64,000 nucleotides of DNA. Source: Brevundimonas sp. Root608 (lineage in GTDB: Bacteria > Pseudomonadota > Alphaproteobacteria > Caulobacterales > Caulobacteraceae). The notes beneath the pieces were generated by a model. The model saw nothing but the letters and a program-made list of their open reading frames with translations. It was not told the DNA's origin and did not search any database. Shown here one piece after another: positions 35,211-44,587 of this stretch. The stretch covers positions 1 to 64,000 of the forward strand of contig NZ_LMGT01000004.1 of assembly GCF_001427825.1 (NCBI RefSeq), read 5' to 3'. The translations under genes were made by a program, and so were the position numbers. Position 1 is the first letter of the stretch. The number at the start of each line of letters is the position of its first letter.

Positions 35211-36633
35211 ACTGCTGCCGGTAGGTCTGGACGATGCGCTGGGCGATGATGTTCAGCGCCAGGGTCACCAGGAACAGGGTCAGGCCGAGGCCGAAGGCGG
35301 ACAGGGTCTTGGGGCTGTTGAACTCCTGGTCGCCGGTCAGAAGGGTGACGATCTGGACGGTCACGGTGGTGACGGTGTCCAGCGGGTTCAGGGTCAGGCG
35401 CGCGGCGAGGCCGGCGGCCATGGTCACGATCATGGTCTCGCCGATGGCCCGCGACATGGCCAGCAGCATGGCGCCGGCGACGCCGGGCAGGGCGGCCGGC
35501 AGAAGCACGCGCTTTACCGTCTCGGACTTCGTCGCGCCCATGGCGTAGGACCCGTCGCGCAGCGACTGGGGCACGGCGTTGATGATGTCGTCCGACAGGG
35601 AGCTGACGAAGGGGATCAGCATGATGCCCATGACCATGCCGGCGACCAGGGCCATCTGGTTCTGCACCAGCATCAGATACTGGCCGAGCCCGTCCAGCGG
35701 ACCGCCGGCCAGCATGGCGCCGATCTCGTTGAAGAAGACCCGGAACGCCGGGCCCACGGTCAGGGCGGCGAAGAAGCCGTAGACCACGGTCGGCACGCCG
35801 GCGAGGATTTCCAGCACCGGCTTGACCACGGCGCGGAACGTCGGCCCGGCGTACTCCGACAGGTAGATGGCCGAGAACAGGCCCACCGGGGCAGCCACGG
35901 CCATGGCGATGAGCATGATCAGGAAGGTGCCCGCGAACAGCGGCAGCGCCCCGAAGGCGCCGGTCGATCCCACCTGGTCGGCGCGGATGGCGGTCTGCGG
36001 GCTCCACTGGGTCCCGAACAGGAATTCGGCGATCGGCACCGAGGCGAAGAACCGTATCGAGTCGTAGACCAGCGAGGCGATGATGCCGACGGTGGTCAGG
36101 ATGGCCACGACCGAGCAGACGAACAGCAGGCCGACAATCCAGCCCTCGACCCGGTTGCGGGCGCGCATGCCGGGCCGGATCTGGCTGAAGACGAACAGGG
36201 CGCCGAGCAGCCCGGCCAGGACGGCGGCGGCTCCGGCGCCGATATCCAGCATCAGGGCGATGCGGGCGGCGCGCCGGCCCTCGGCGGGCAGGAGCTCGGC
36301 ATAGGGCGCCGGCCAGATCTGCACTGCCGGACGGCCGGCGCCGACGGAACGGGCGTCGGCGAAGAAGGCCTCGCGCCGGAACGGCTCAAGCTGCTGGACC
36401 GCCTCGGGCGCGCCGGAAGCGGTCAGCGACTGCTCGACCGGGCCGGAGAAGACGGAGGCGGCCAGCAGGATCGCCAGGGCCGGGACCACCGTCCAGATCA
36501 GGGCGTAGGCGCCGTGCTGGCCGGGACGGGAATGCGGCCGCTGACCCTCGCCACGACGACGCGCCATCGCCCGGCCGCCGACATAGGCGGCGACGGCTGC
36601 GGCGATCAGGATCGGCAGGAAAAGCCAGGTCAT
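35203..36633 (-). CDS. pstC: Phosphate ABC transporter permease PstC
   Basis: 476 residues, first gene of the operon. Multiple membrane helices with the EAA-type loop SLRDGSYAMGATKSETVKRV. It is an extended form with an N-terminal membrane segment and periplasmic stretch absent from E. coli PstC (319). A Pho box-like sequence lies 86 bases upstream at 36719-36736. The periplasmic binding protein PstS is not in the cluster, as in Caulobacter. Confidence 0.95.
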   Translation of the reverse strand: MTWLFLPILIAAAVAAYVGGRAMARRRGEGQRPHSRPGQHGAYALIWTVVPALAILLAASVFSGPVEQSLTASGAPEAVQQLEPFRREAFFADARSVGAGRPAVQIWPAPYAELLPAEGRRAARIALMLDIGAGAAAVLAGLLGALFVFSQIRPGMRARNRVEGWIVGLLFVCSVVAILTTVGIIASLVYDSIRFFASVPIAEFLFGTQWSPQTAIRADQVGSTGAFGALPLFAGTFLIMLIAMAVAAPVGLFSAIYLSEYAGPTFRAVVKPVLEILAGVPTVVYGFFAALTVGPAFRVFFNEIGAMLAGGPLDGLGQYLMLVQNQMALVAGMVMGIMLIPFVSSLSDDIINAVPQSLRDGSYAMGATKSETVKRVLLPAALPGVAGAMLLAMSRAIGETMIVTMAAGLAARLTLNPLDTVTTVTVQIVTLLTGDQEFNSPKTLSAFGLGLTLFLVTLALNIIAQRIVQTYRQQYD

Positions 36634-36718
36634 GGACGTCCGTGACAGCGGGAATCAGAACGGCCCGGTCCCCCGGTTCGCCCCGCCGCGATAACTGCCC
36701 CCGAATGGTCAGCGGATT

Positions 36719-36736
36719 ACGACGGGTGAATGACAG
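36719..36736 (-). promoter_or_regulatory. Candidate Pho box upstream of pstC
   Basis: On the minus strand CTGTCAT-TCAC-CCGTCGT: two 7-base repeats separated by four bases, the first identical to the PhoB consensus and the second 5 of 7. It lies 86 bases before pstC and 37 bases past phoR. Confidence 0.6.
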
Positions 36737-36772
36737 TTCTGTTACGCTGCAGAGGTCTTCGGGGCGGTTCTG

Positions 36773-38173
36773 TCATACGATCGTCGCTCCGCGGGGCGCG
36801 GCGAGAGGGAAATAGGCCGTGAAGACAGCGCCCTGGCCCGGGGCGCTCTCGACCGTCAGGCCGCCGCGATGGCGATTGACGATGTGTTTGACGATCGCCA
36901 GGCCCAGACCCGTGCCCTGGCGTTCGCCGCTCTTCTGGCCCTCGACGCGGTAGAAGCGCTCGGTCAGCCGGGGCAGGTGTTCCCGCGCCAGGCCGGGGCC
37001 ATGGTCGCGCACGGTGACGGCGGTGTAGCGCTGGCCGGTTTCCCGATCGGGCGTGACCAGCGGCAACCGGGTCGCCCCCTCGCCGCGATTGCCCCCGGAC
37101 CAGGGCGCCGACGCCTCGTCCAGGGTGATGTCGGGCCGGATGACGATCTCGACCGTCCCGCCCGAGGGCGAATATTTGACGGCGTTGTCGACCAGGTTCT
37201 GGACGACCTGAAGAATCTCGTCGCGATCTCCATGCACCGGCGCGCTCATCTCCCGGTCCTGCAGGTTCACGGTCACGGCGCGGTCGGCCGACAGCACGCT
37301 GACCGCATCGACGACGTCGGCGGCGGCGCGGGCCAGGTCGACCCGGCCCCCGGGCGGAATGTGCTCGTTCAGCTCGATGCGGCTCAGCGACAGAAGGTCG
37401 GCGACCAGCCGGCTCATGCGGTCGGCCTGGGTGGCCATGATGTCGAGGAATTTGTCGCGCGCCTTGGGATCGTCCCGGGCGTGGCCCTTCAGCGTCTCGA
37501 TGAAGCCGGACAGCGAGGCCAGCGGCGTCTTCAGCTCGTGGCTGGCGTTGGCGAGGAAGTCGACCCGCATCAGCTCCATGCGCCGCACATCGGTCTCGTC
37601 GCGCAGCACCAGCAGCGCCAGGCTGCGGTCGTCGGACGAGGGCAGGGGGCGGGTCAGGGCGCGCCAGTGCCGCGTCTGGGCTCCGACACCGGCGTAGTCG
37701 GTGGTGCGGGTCAGGCCGCCGAACAGGGCCTCGTCCACCGCCTCCAGCACCGCGGGATCGCGCAGCACGGGCACCAGCAGGGCGCCCTCGGTCTGGATGC
37801 GCAGCAGGTCGCGGGCGGCGGTGTTGGCCAGCACGATGCGGCGGCCCGCGATGTCGTCCGCCTCGCCGCCCGACACCACCAGGACCGGGTCGGCCAGGGC
37901 CTCGAAGACGCTGTCCAGCAGAAGCCGGTCCGGGCGCGGCTCCTGGGCCTCGGCCTGGTCCACGGGTCCGGCTTCGACCGGGGTCCGACGGTGGATCATC
38001 CACGTCGTCAGACCGACCAGGGCCGCGGCCCCGAACAGCCAGGCCGCCGCCGCCGGCTGAAGAACCGCTGCGCCCAGCAGGGCGATGATGGCGATGCCGG
38101 CGCTGGCGCCGACCGTCCACAGCCGGGATCCGGACCGGGGGGCGACGGGAGAGGATGAGACTTCGTAGGGCAT
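36773..38173 (-). CDS. phoR: Phosphate regulon sensor histidine kinase PhoR
   Basis: 466 residues. Two N-terminal membrane helices (about residues 22-60) with almost no periplasmic loop, a PAS-like region about 85-200, HisKA with phospho-His 212 (NASHELKTPLASLSGF), and a HATPase domain ending GTGLGLAIVKHIVNRH. PhoR phosphorylates PhoB when the Pst complex signals low phosphate. It lies just upstream of pstCAB-phoUB on the same strand. Confidence 0.95.
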   Translation of the reverse strand: MPYEVSSSPVAPRSGSRLWTVGASAGIAIIALLGAAVLQPAAAAWLFGAAALVGLTTWMIHRRTPVEAGPVDQAEAQEPRPDRLLLDSVFEALADPVLVVSGGEADDIAGRRIVLANTAARDLLRIQTEGALLVPVLRDPAVLEAVDEALFGGLTRTTDYAGVGAQTRHWRALTRPLPSSDDRSLALLVLRDETDVRRMELMRVDFLANASHELKTPLASLSGFIETLKGHARDDPKARDKFLDIMATQADRMSRLVADLLSLSRIELNEHIPPGGRVDLARAAADVVDAVSVLSADRAVTVNLQDREMSAPVHGDRDEILQVVQNLVDNAVKYSPSGGTVEIVIRPDITLDEASAPWSGGNRGEGATRLPLVTPDRETGQRYTAVTVRDHGPGLAREHLPRLTERFYRVEGQKSGERQGTGLGLAIVKHIVNRHRGGLTVESAPGQGAVFTAYFPLAAPRGATIV

Positions 38174-38209
38174 TCACGCTTTCGCCGGCGGGGACTTGTA
38201 CCCCGCGAA

Positions 38210-38230
38210 CATGACACGGAATTCATGACA
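38210..38230 (-). promoter_or_regulatory. Direct repeats upstream of phoR (possible PhoB site)
   Basis: CATGACA occurs twice (38210-38216 and 38224-38230), so the minus strand carries TGTCATG twice, spaced 14 bases. This resembles Pho box half-sites but the spacing is not the canonical 11. It lies 37 bases upstream of the phoR start. Confidence 0.35.
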
Positions 38231-38322
38231 GCGGGGCGCCGATGGCCCCCGCGACGGGTTGTCAAACATCCTTTACACTCCTATCCCTGAGGGCGACAGA
38301 CTGGATAAGGCCGGAGGGGATC

Positions 38323-39279
38323 ATGGCGGCGGCGTTGACGCTGGAAGGCGTAAGCAAACGGTACGGGGATTTCCAGGCCGTCAAAGACCTGAGCTTCGAG
38401 GTCGAGAAGGGCACGATCTGCGGCTTCCTGGGCCCGAACGGGGCCGGCAAGACCTCGACCATCCGGATGATTCTGGGGTTGCAGGGCGTCAGCGCCGGCC
38501 GGATCGAGATCCTCGGCGCCGACGACGGGCGCAAGGTGCGGGACCGCATCGGCTTCCTGCCGGAGGAGCGCGGCCTCTACAAGAAGATGACCCCCGTCGA
38601 CGCCATCGCCTTCTTCGGTTCGCTGAAGGGCCTGCCGATCGGCGAGGGCCGCCGGCGCGCGAAGGAGATGCTGGACGCCCAGGGCCTGGGCGGCGCAAAG
38701 CGCAAGAAGATGAAGGAGCTGTCCAAGGGGATGGCGCAGAAGGTCCAGCTGATCGCCTCGGTGGTGCATCGCCCCGAGTTCGTCATTCTCGACGAGCCGT
38801 TCTCGGGCCTGGACCCCGTCAACCAGCAGGGTCTGGAAGCGGTCATCCGCGGCCTGGCGGCCGACGGCGCGACGGTGCTGTTCTCGACCCACGTGATGCA
38901 GCACGCCGAGCGGCTGTGCGACAAGGTCGTGCTGCTGGCCCGCGGCCGGAAGGCGTTCGAGGGCACGGTGAGCGAGGCGCGCGCGACCTCGAAGCGGTTC
39001 CTGGAGCTGGAAGGGGCCATCGATGCGGCCCAGGCGGCGACCCTGCCCGGCGTCACCGACGTCGAGGTGGTGTCCGACATCGACGGCGTGCGTGTGCTGA
39101 AGGCCGCGCTCGGTCGCGGCGGCAAGGGGCAGGAGGCGCTGAAGGCGGCCTTCCTCGGCGGGCTGGACGTGCGGCGGTTCGAGTTGCGCGAGCCCAGCCT
39201 GCATGACGCCTTCATCGGCCTGACCGGCGACAATCCCGACGTCGACCAATCCACGAAAGCCGCGGAGGCCGTCCGATGA
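38323..39279 (+). CDS. ABC transporter ATP-binding protein (NatA-like)
   Basis: 318 residues from ATG 38323, which has a strong GGAGGGGA ribosome site; the upstream extension to 38242 is not needed. Walker A GPNGAGKT, Walker B FVILDEPFSGLDP, and the signature region LSKGMAQKVQ (an LSGGQ variant). The family exports ions or small molecules with a partner permease; NatA/NatB pumps Na+ in Bacillus. The stop overlaps the permease start as ATGA. Confidence 0.92.
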   Translation: MAAALTLEGVSKRYGDFQAVKDLSFEVEKGTICGFLGPNGAGKTSTIRMILGLQGVSAGRIEILGADDGRKVRDRIGFLPEERGLYKKMTPVDAIAFFGSLKGLPIGEGRRRAKEMLDAQGLGGAKRKKMKELSKGMAQKVQLIASVVHRPEFVILDEPFSGLDPVNQQGLEAVIRGLAADGATVLFSTHVMQHAERLCDKVVLLARGRKAFEGTVSEARATSKRFLELEGAIDAAQAATLPGVTDVEVVSDIDGVRVLKAALGRGGKGQEALKAAFLGGLDVRRFELREPSLHDAFIGLTGDNPDVDQSTKAAEAVR

Positions 39280-40664
39280 ACCGCACCCTGCTGATCGCGC
39301 GCCGCGAATACGGCGCCTATGCCCGCACCGTCGGCTTCTGGCTGTCGCTGCTGGCCTTCCCGATGTTCGCGGTTCTGGGCGGGGCGGTGCCGCTGATGAT
39401 CCGGTCGTCCGAGCCGGTCCGGGTCGTGGCCGTGGTCGAGGAAGGACCGCAGGCCGCCGGCCTTGCGGCGGCGGTGCGCGACTCCCTGCGCAACGACGCC
39501 GAGCGGCGAAACGCGCGCGCCCGGGAAGCGGCCGGGAAGGCCGCCGCCTCGACCGGCGCCTCGGCCGATCCGGGCATGGCGCAGGGGGCGATGGCCAACC
39601 TGTCGCGGCCGAAGATGCGGCTGGTCGCGACGCCGACCGACATTTCCTCCCTGCCGGCCGGGCCCGGGCAGGACGCGGCCGTGCGCCGCCACATGACCGA
39701 CGACACGCCCAAGGATCAGCGGCTGGACGCGGTGGTCTTCCTCAACCGGACGGACGGCAAGCCGACGGCGCGGGTCTGGACCGCGCGGGCCACCGACGAC
39801 ACGGTCGAGGACTTCATCCGCGACGCCCTGAACTCGGCCAATCGCAAGACGGTGTTCGAGGCCGCCGGCATCGACCCGGGCGTGGTCGACCAGACCGAGG
39901 CCTTCCGCGCCGACGTCAGCGTCTTCTCGCCCAAATCGGCCAGCGGCGGAGAGGTGTCGTTCCGCGACAAGCTGCCGGCCATCATCGGCCTCGGGGCCGG
40001 CTTCCTGTTGTGGTCGCTGATCATCACCGGGGCCTCGATCCTGCTGAACAGTGTGATGGAGGAGAAGTCGAACAAGATTCTCGAGGTGCTGCTGTCCTCG
40101 GCCTCGGCGACCGAAATCCTGACCGGCAAGGTGCTGGGCGTGGCGCTGCTGACGCTGACGGTGCTGGCGGCCTGGGGCGGGATCGGCGCGGCCGGGCTGT
40201 TCTGGTTCGCACCGGAGCAGGGCGGCATGGTCGGGGACATCCTGCTGAACGGCGGCATGCTGGCCTGGTTCGGCGCCTTCATGCTGGGCGGTTATCTGAT
40301 GTATGCGGTCCTGTTCGCGGCCATCGGCGCCTTCTGCGAGACGCCGCGCGACGCCCAGACCCTGATGGGGCCGATCATGATGATCCTCGTCATTCCGATG
40401 ATCACCATGCAGATGGCGCTGCAGACGCCGGACGCGCCGATGGTGCGGATCATGTCGTGGATCCCGTTCTTCACCCCCTTCCTGATGATCGCCCGCATGC
40501 CCTCCGACCCGCCGCTGATCGAGGTGATCGGGGCCATGGGCGGCATGTTCGCCTTCGCCCTGCTGATGGTGTGGATCGCCGGCCGCGCGTTCCGGGCGGG
40601 GGCGCTGTCGGACGTCAAGCTGAGCTGGAAGAGCTTCGCGGGCGCGGTCAGGGGCGGGCGGTAG
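39276..40664 (+). CDS. ABC transporter permease (NatB-like)
   Basis: 462 residues of the ABC-2 type. One N-terminal helix (about residues 21-43), a large periplasmic region (about 45-235) and five further helices (ITGASILLNSVMEEKSNKILEVLLSS is the diagnostic cytoplasmic loop). Partners the preceding ATPase to export an unknown substrate. A bidirectional-looking hairpin follows that better fits rpsU. Confidence 0.9.
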   Translation: MNRTLLIARREYGAYARTVGFWLSLLAFPMFAVLGGAVPLMIRSSEPVRVVAVVEEGPQAAGLAAAVRDSLRNDAERRNARAREAAGKAAASTGASADPGMAQGAMANLSRPKMRLVATPTDISSLPAGPGQDAAVRRHMTDDTPKDQRLDAVVFLNRTDGKPTARVWTARATDDTVEDFIRDALNSANRKTVFEAAGIDPGVVDQTEAFRADVSVFSPKSASGGEVSFRDKLPAIIGLGAGFLLWSLIITGASILLNSVMEEKSNKILEVLLSSASATEILTGKVLGVALLTLTVLAAWGGIGAAGLFWFAPEQGGMVGDILLNGGMLAWFGAFMLGGYLMYAVLFAAIGAFCETPRDAQTLMGPIMMILVIPMITMQMALQTPDAPMVRIMSWIPFFTPFLMIARMPSDPPLIEVIGAMGGMFAFALLMVWIAGRAFRAGALSDVKLSWKSFAGAVRGGR

Positions 40665-40699
40665 GACTCAATACCTTCTCCCGAAAGGGAAGAAGGGCA

Positions 40700-40739
40700 G
40701 AATAGAAAAGGGCCGCTCCGGTTTCCCGGGGCGGCCCTT
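40700..40739 (-). terminator. Terminator of rpsU (minus strand)
   Basis: A 14-bp stem with one G-U pair (40708-40721 with 40726-40739), loop TTTC. On the minus strand TTTTCTATT follows the stem, so it best terminates rpsU; it also lies 43 bases past the plus-strand permease. Confidence 0.8.
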
Positions 40740-40768
40740 GATCTGTTCGTTCGGCTGTCGAGCGGGGT

Positions 40769-41026
40769 TTAGCCGCGGCTCGGACCACCCACGCCCGGCA
40801 CGCGGGGCTTCGGCGGCGGCAGCAGGCCTTCGCGCTGCATGCGCTTGCGGGCCAGCTTGCGGGCGCGGCGCACGGCCTCGGCCTTCTGGCGGGCGCGCTT
40901 CTCCGAGGGCTTCTCGTAGTGCACGTGGCGCTTCATCTCGCGGAAGCTGCCTTCGCGCTGCATTTTCTTCTTGAGGGCCTTGAGCGCTTGATCGACGTTA
41001 TTATCGCGAACGAAAATCTGTACCAG
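40769..41026 (-). CDS. rpsU: 30S ribosomal protein S21, apparent CTG start
   Basis: 85 residues matching S21 from its first residue: [25 protein letters not shown], then [35 protein letters not shown]. No ATG, GTG or TTG is available at the family start. CTG at 41024-41026 lies 7 bases after AAGGAGA (41034-41040), the ideal spacing, so CTG is inferred to be the initiation codon. The next in-frame ATG would remove 22 conserved residues. S21 acts in 30S initiation. Confidence 0.9.
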   Translation of the reverse strand: MVQIFVRDNNVDQALKALKKKMQREGSFREMKRHVHYEKPSEKRARQKAEAVRRARKLARKRMQREGLLPPPKPRVPGVGGPSRG

Positions 41027-41216
41027 GTTGAACTCTCCTTTGGCCGCCCGCCGCGCACCTCGAAAGGGAGACGGGCAGACAAATAAAATCTCGGTCCGAC
41101 GGACAGGGGTCCGCGGATGAAGGCGGGCTGATACACGTTCGGCCCCCTCGTGTCCAGATCGTCGCGCTTCAATCTGAAGGGTCGAAACCCCCGGCTGACG
41201 GGGATATGCTGCCGCC

Positions 41217-41897
41217 ATGACCGATGCGCCACACCTGTCGAACGAGACGCCCGGGGGAGACTGGGGCGACCGGATGGAGCAGTCGGTGCTGGACGCCGCG
41301 GTCCGCCTGTCGCCCGCCCTGGGCTGGAACAGCCGGATGCTGAGGACGGCCTGCGCCGACAACGGCCTGTCGTTGGGCGACGAGGAACTGCTGTTTCCCA
41401 ATGGGGCGAGGGATCTGGCGGCCCTGCTGTCGCGCCGCCACGACGACCGGACCCTGGCGGTTCTGGCCCAGGTCGATGCGAAGTCGCTGAAGATGCGCGA
41501 GAGAATCGCCCGCGCCGTTTCGGCCCGGATGGAGGCGGGGGCGGCCGATCTGGAGGCGACGCGCCGCTGCGCCGCCTTCCTGGCCCTGCCGACCAATGCT
41601 GATCTGGGGCTGAAGCTGGCGTGGGAGAGCGCCGACCACCTCTGGCATTGGGCCGGGGATACCGCGACGGACTGGAACCACTATTCCAAGCGGGCGATCC
41701 TGTCGGGAATCCTCATTCCGGCGCTGACCATGCGCTGGTTTGACGGCAGGGACGCCGCCGAGACCTTCGTCGCCGCCCGGATCGAGAACGTCATGGCCTT
41801 CGAGAAGTGGAAGGCCGGCAAGGATTTCGACGCGCCGCTGCGCAAGGTCAGCGAGGCTCTGAGCCGGATGCGGTACGGGGCGAAGACCGACACCTGA
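41217..41897 (+). CDS. coq9: COQ9 family protein (ubiquinone biosynthesis)
   Basis: 226 residues. A TetR-like helical N-terminal region ([23 protein letters not shown]) and the C-terminal lipid-binding domain with [31 protein letters not shown], the conserved core of COQ9. In mitochondria COQ9 presents lipid precursors to COQ7; the same role is assumed in Alphaproteobacteria. It is divergent from rpsU, an association common in this class. Confidence 0.93.
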   Translation: MTDAPHLSNETPGGDWGDRMEQSVLDAAVRLSPALGWNSRMLRTACADNGLSLGDEELLFPNGARDLAALLSRRHDDRTLAVLAQVDAKSLKMRERIARAVSARMEAGAADLEATRRCAAFLALPTNADLGLKLAWESADHLWHWAGDTATDWNHYSKRAILSGILIPALTMRWFDGRDAAETFVAARIENVMAFEKWKAGKDFDAPLRKVSEALSRMRYGAKTDT

Positions 41898-41901
41898 CCT
41901 T

Positions 41902-42065
41902 TCGTCATCCTCCGGCAAGCCGCGCAGCGGCGCAGACCGGGGGACCCAGCGGCGCCGCGACGGCGGCGAAATACCGCTGTCTCCAGCGACAGCGCTCCTG
42001 ACAGGTTCGCGCTCACGCGCGCCGCTGGGTCCCCCGGTCTCGCTGCGCTCGCCGGAGGATGACGA
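41902..42065. repeat. 164-bp palindromic element between coq9 and purK
   Basis: Outer perfect 15-bp arms (41902-41916 and 42051-42065, TCGTCATCCTCCGGC type), nested 22-bp perfect arms (41934-41955 and 42019-42040) containing GGACCCAGCGGCGC, and an inner 7-bp pair (41975-41981, 41988-41994). Shares its core with 31483-31624. It exactly fills the space between two convergent genes, 4 bases from the coq9 stop and 3 from the purK stop. Confidence 0.9.
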
Positions 42066-42068
42066 AGA

Positions 42069-43142
42069 TCAGAGCGGCTTGACCCGGTTCACATGGCCCA
42101 TCTTGCGGCCGGGACGGGCCTCGGCCTTGCCGTAGAGGTGCAGGCGGGCGTCGGCCTTGCCGGACAGCCTGGTCCATTGTTCGATCTCATCGCCCAGCAG
42201 ATTGGTCATCTCGACGCGGGCGTGGGCCGTGGTCGGGCCCAGCGGCCAGCCGGCGATGGCGCGAATGTGCTGTTCGAACTGGTCGCAGACGCAGCCGTCC
42301 TGGGTCCAGTGGCCGGTGTTGTGGACGCGTGGCGCGATCTCGTTGACCAGCAGGCGGCCGTCTCCGAGATCGAACAGCTCGACGCCGAGGACGCCGACAT
42401 AGTCGAGGCCCTCAAGCACGGCCTTGGCTATGGCTTTCGCCCGCTTCTCCGTCCTCACATCGACGGCGGCGGGGGCGAGGGTGGTCTTCAGCACCCCGCC
42501 CTTGTGGATGTTCTCGCCCAGCGGATAGACGGCGATCGCGCCGTCGCGGCCGCGCGCGGCGATGATCGACAGCTCGCGCACGAACGGGGCTTTCGCTTCC
42601 AGCACCGAAGGCCGCTGGCCGACGGCGCTCCAGGCGTCAGCCGCCATGGCCGCCGACCGCACCCAGATCTGGCCCTTGCCGTCATAGCCCTCGCGCCGGG
42701 TCTTGAGCACCGCCGGCGTACCGAGCCGCTCCAGTCCGGTCAGCAGGTCGTCGAGGCTGTCGACGGCGGCGAAGTCGACGGTGGTGGCTCCGACGCCGTT
42801 CAGGAAGGTCTTCTCCTCGACCCGGTCCTGCGCCACGGCCAGGGCCCTGGGGCCGGGGGCGACGACAGCGCCGCCCTCGACCAGCCGTTCGACCGAGGTC
42901 GCGGGGACGTTCTCGAACTCGAAGGTGACCGCCTGACAGGTCTGGCCCAGCACCATCAGGGCCGTGGGATCGTCATAGGCGGCGACGATCTGGCCCTGGG
43001 ACACCCGCCCGGCGGGGCTGTTCTCCTCGGGGTCGAGGATGGCGACGTTGAAGCCGAGGCGGGACGCCGCCTGGCTGAGCATGCGGCCCAGCTGGCCGCC
43101 GCCGAGAATGCCGAGGGTCGAGCCGGGAGCCAGAGGAGCCAC
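42069..43142 (-). CDS. purK: N5-carboxyaminoimidazole ribonucleotide synthase
   Basis: 357 residues beginning at GTG 43142, directly after the purE stop. ATP-grasp protein: GILGGGQLGRMLSQAASRLG N-terminal motif, KTRREGYDGKGQ, VNEIAPRVHNTGHWT. PurK makes N5-CAIR from AIR, bicarbonate and ATP in purine synthesis. Paired with purE in one operon. Confidence 0.96.
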   Translation of the reverse strand: MAPLAPGSTLGILGGGQLGRMLSQAASRLGFNVAILDPEENSPAGRVSQGQIVAAYDDPTALMVLGQTCQAVTFEFENVPATSVERLVEGGAVVAPGPRALAVAQDRVEEKTFLNGVGATTVDFAAVDSLDDLLTGLERLGTPAVLKTRREGYDGKGQIWVRSAAMAADAWSAVGQRPSVLEAKAPFVRELSIIAARGRDGAIAVYPLGENIHKGGVLKTTLAPAAVDVRTEKRAKAIAKAVLEGLDYVGVLGVELFDLGDGRLLVNEIAPRVHNTGHWTQDGCVCDQFEQHIRAIAGWPLGPTTAHARVEMTNLLGDEIEQWTRLSGKADARLHLYGKAEARPGRKMGHVNRVKPL

Positions 43143-43631
43143 TCAGTCCTCGACCGTCTCGTGGACCGCCTCGGTCTGGGCTTCACGGAAGGCCGTCAGC
43201 CGCCCGGCCAGCACCGGATCGGCCAAGGCCAGGATCTGGGCCGCGAGGATGCCGGCGTTCTTGGCTCCGGGCTCGCCGACCGCGAGGGTGGCGACCGGGA
43301 CGCCGCCGGGCATCTGGACGATGGACAGCAGGCTATCCAGCCCCTTCAGCGCCTTGGACTCCACGGGCACGCCGAGAACCGGCAGTTCGGTCATCGAGGC
43401 GGCCATGCCCGGCAGGTGGGCCGCGCCCCCCGCCCCGGCGATGATGACCTTGAAGCCCGCGGCCTTGGCGCCCGTGGCGAAGTCGAACAGGCGTTGCGGG
43501 GTGCGGTGGGCGCTGACGACCTTGGCCTCCCAGGCCACGCCGAGCCGGTCCAGCGCGTCGGCGGCGTGTTTCATCGTCGGCCAGTCCGAGCGGCTGCCCA
43601 TGATGATCGCCACGGGAGTCTGGGTCGCCAT
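43143..43631 (-). CDS. purE: N5-CAIR mutase
   Basis: 162 residues from ATG 43631 ([17 protein letters not shown]); the longer frame to 43775 is not needed. The motifs [17 protein letters not shown] and [11 protein letters not shown] are the PurE signature. Converts N5-CAIR to CAIR. The stop abuts the purK GTG, so the two are translated together. Confidence 0.97.
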   Translation of the reverse strand: MATQTPVAIIMGSRSDWPTMKHAADALDRLGVAWEAKVVSAHRTPQRLFDFATGAKAAGFKVIIAGAGGAAHLPGMAASMTELPVLGVPVESKALKGLDSLLSIVQMPGGVPVATLAVGEPGAKNAGILAAQILALADPVLAGRLTAFREAQTEAVHETVED

Positions 43632-43755
43632 GGGTGCGCAGCCTTTCGCGGGAAAGCGGCGCGATACAGGACTCGCGTTGCGCCCGCAACCGACCGCGTT
43701 AGGCTGAGCCTTGGCCCGGCGTGGTGAGTCGCCGGCCGGGGAGCCCTCTTCGCTC

Positions 43756-44319
43756 GTGACCAACGCGGCCGTCATCGACCCTTACGACGAGATCGAGCGC
43801 CTGCGCGCGGAGATCGAGGCCCTGCGCCGTCGCGCCGAAGCGGCCGAGGCGGCGGCCGATCACGACGTGCTGACGCCGGTCCTCAACCGGCGCGGCTTCA
43901 TCGCCGCGATGAAGAGCGCCATGGCCTTCTGCCAGCGCCACGGCACGCCCGCGGTGCTGCTGTATCTCGATCTGGACGGTTTCAAGGGCGTCAACGACAG
44001 CCTCGGCCACGCCGCGGGGGACGCCGCCCTGGTGCATATCGCCAACCTGCTGGCGGACAATCTGCGCGAATCGGACGCCGTGGGCCGTCTGGGCGGCGAC
44101 GAGTTCGGCCTGCTGTTGCTGAACGCCGGCCTGAACGGCGGCCGCGAGAAGGCGCAGCGGCTGGCCGACGCCCTGGCGGCCGAGGAATTCACCTGGAACG
44201 GACAGTCCGCGCGCCTCGGCGGATCGTTCGGTGTGCGGGCGTTCAACGGTCACACCGACCCGGAGGTCTGGCTGGCCGAGGCCGACGCCGCCATGTGGGT
44301 TCGCAAGAAGGGGCGGTGA
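43756..44319 (+). CDS. Diguanylate cyclase (GGDEF domain)
   Basis: 187 residues from GTG 43756; a TTG at 43711 is possible. A short coiled coil ([23 protein letters not shown]) leads directly to a GGDEF domain. The active site GGDEF is intact ([11 protein letters not shown]) and an RxxD inhibitory site (RESD) lies five residues before it, so it should make c-di-GMP with product inhibition. No sensor domain and no membrane segment: cytoplasmic, probably controlled by dimerisation through the coiled coil. Confidence 0.9.
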   Translation: MTNAAVIDPYDEIERLRAEIEALRRRAEAAEAAADHDVLTPVLNRRGFIAAMKSAMAFCQRHGTPAVLLYLDLDGFKGVNDSLGHAAGDAALVHIANLLADNLRESDAVGRLGGDEFGLLLLNAGLNGGREKAQRLADALAAEEFTWNGQSARLGGSFGVRAFNGHTDPEVWLAEADAAMWVRKKGR

Positions 44320-44325
44320 CGCCCG

Positions 44326-44550
44326 TCAGGCGATGATGTCGGGCAGAATCCGGTCCTCGATCCGGGTGATCTCGTCGCGCAGAACCAGCTTCTTCCGCTT
44401 CAGCCGCGCGATCATCAGCTGATCGGGCACGGGCATGCGCCCCAGCGCCTCGATCGAGGCGTCGAGGTCGGCGTGTTCGAGCTGAAGCAGCTTCAGCCGG
44501 GCGTGGAGCGCCTGCTCTTCCTCGGTCAGAAAGGGTTCGTCGTCGTTCAT
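44326..44550 (-). CDS. DUF465 (YdcH) family protein
   Basis: 74 residues, helical hairpin: FLTEEEQALHARLKLLQLEHADLDASIEAL, then RLKRKKLVLRDEITRIEDRI. The HxxLKxxKLxLKDxI pattern is the family signature. Function unknown. It converges on the GGDEF gene with a six-base gap. A second DUF465 gene lies at 45792-45965. Confidence 0.85.
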   Translation of the reverse strand: MNDDEPFLTEEEQALHARLKLLQLEHADLDASIEALGRMPVPDQLMIARLKRKKLVLRDEITRIEDRILPDIIA

Positions 44551-44587
44551 GCCAGGATCCCGGACGTCATCTATATCGTGCGTCGCA

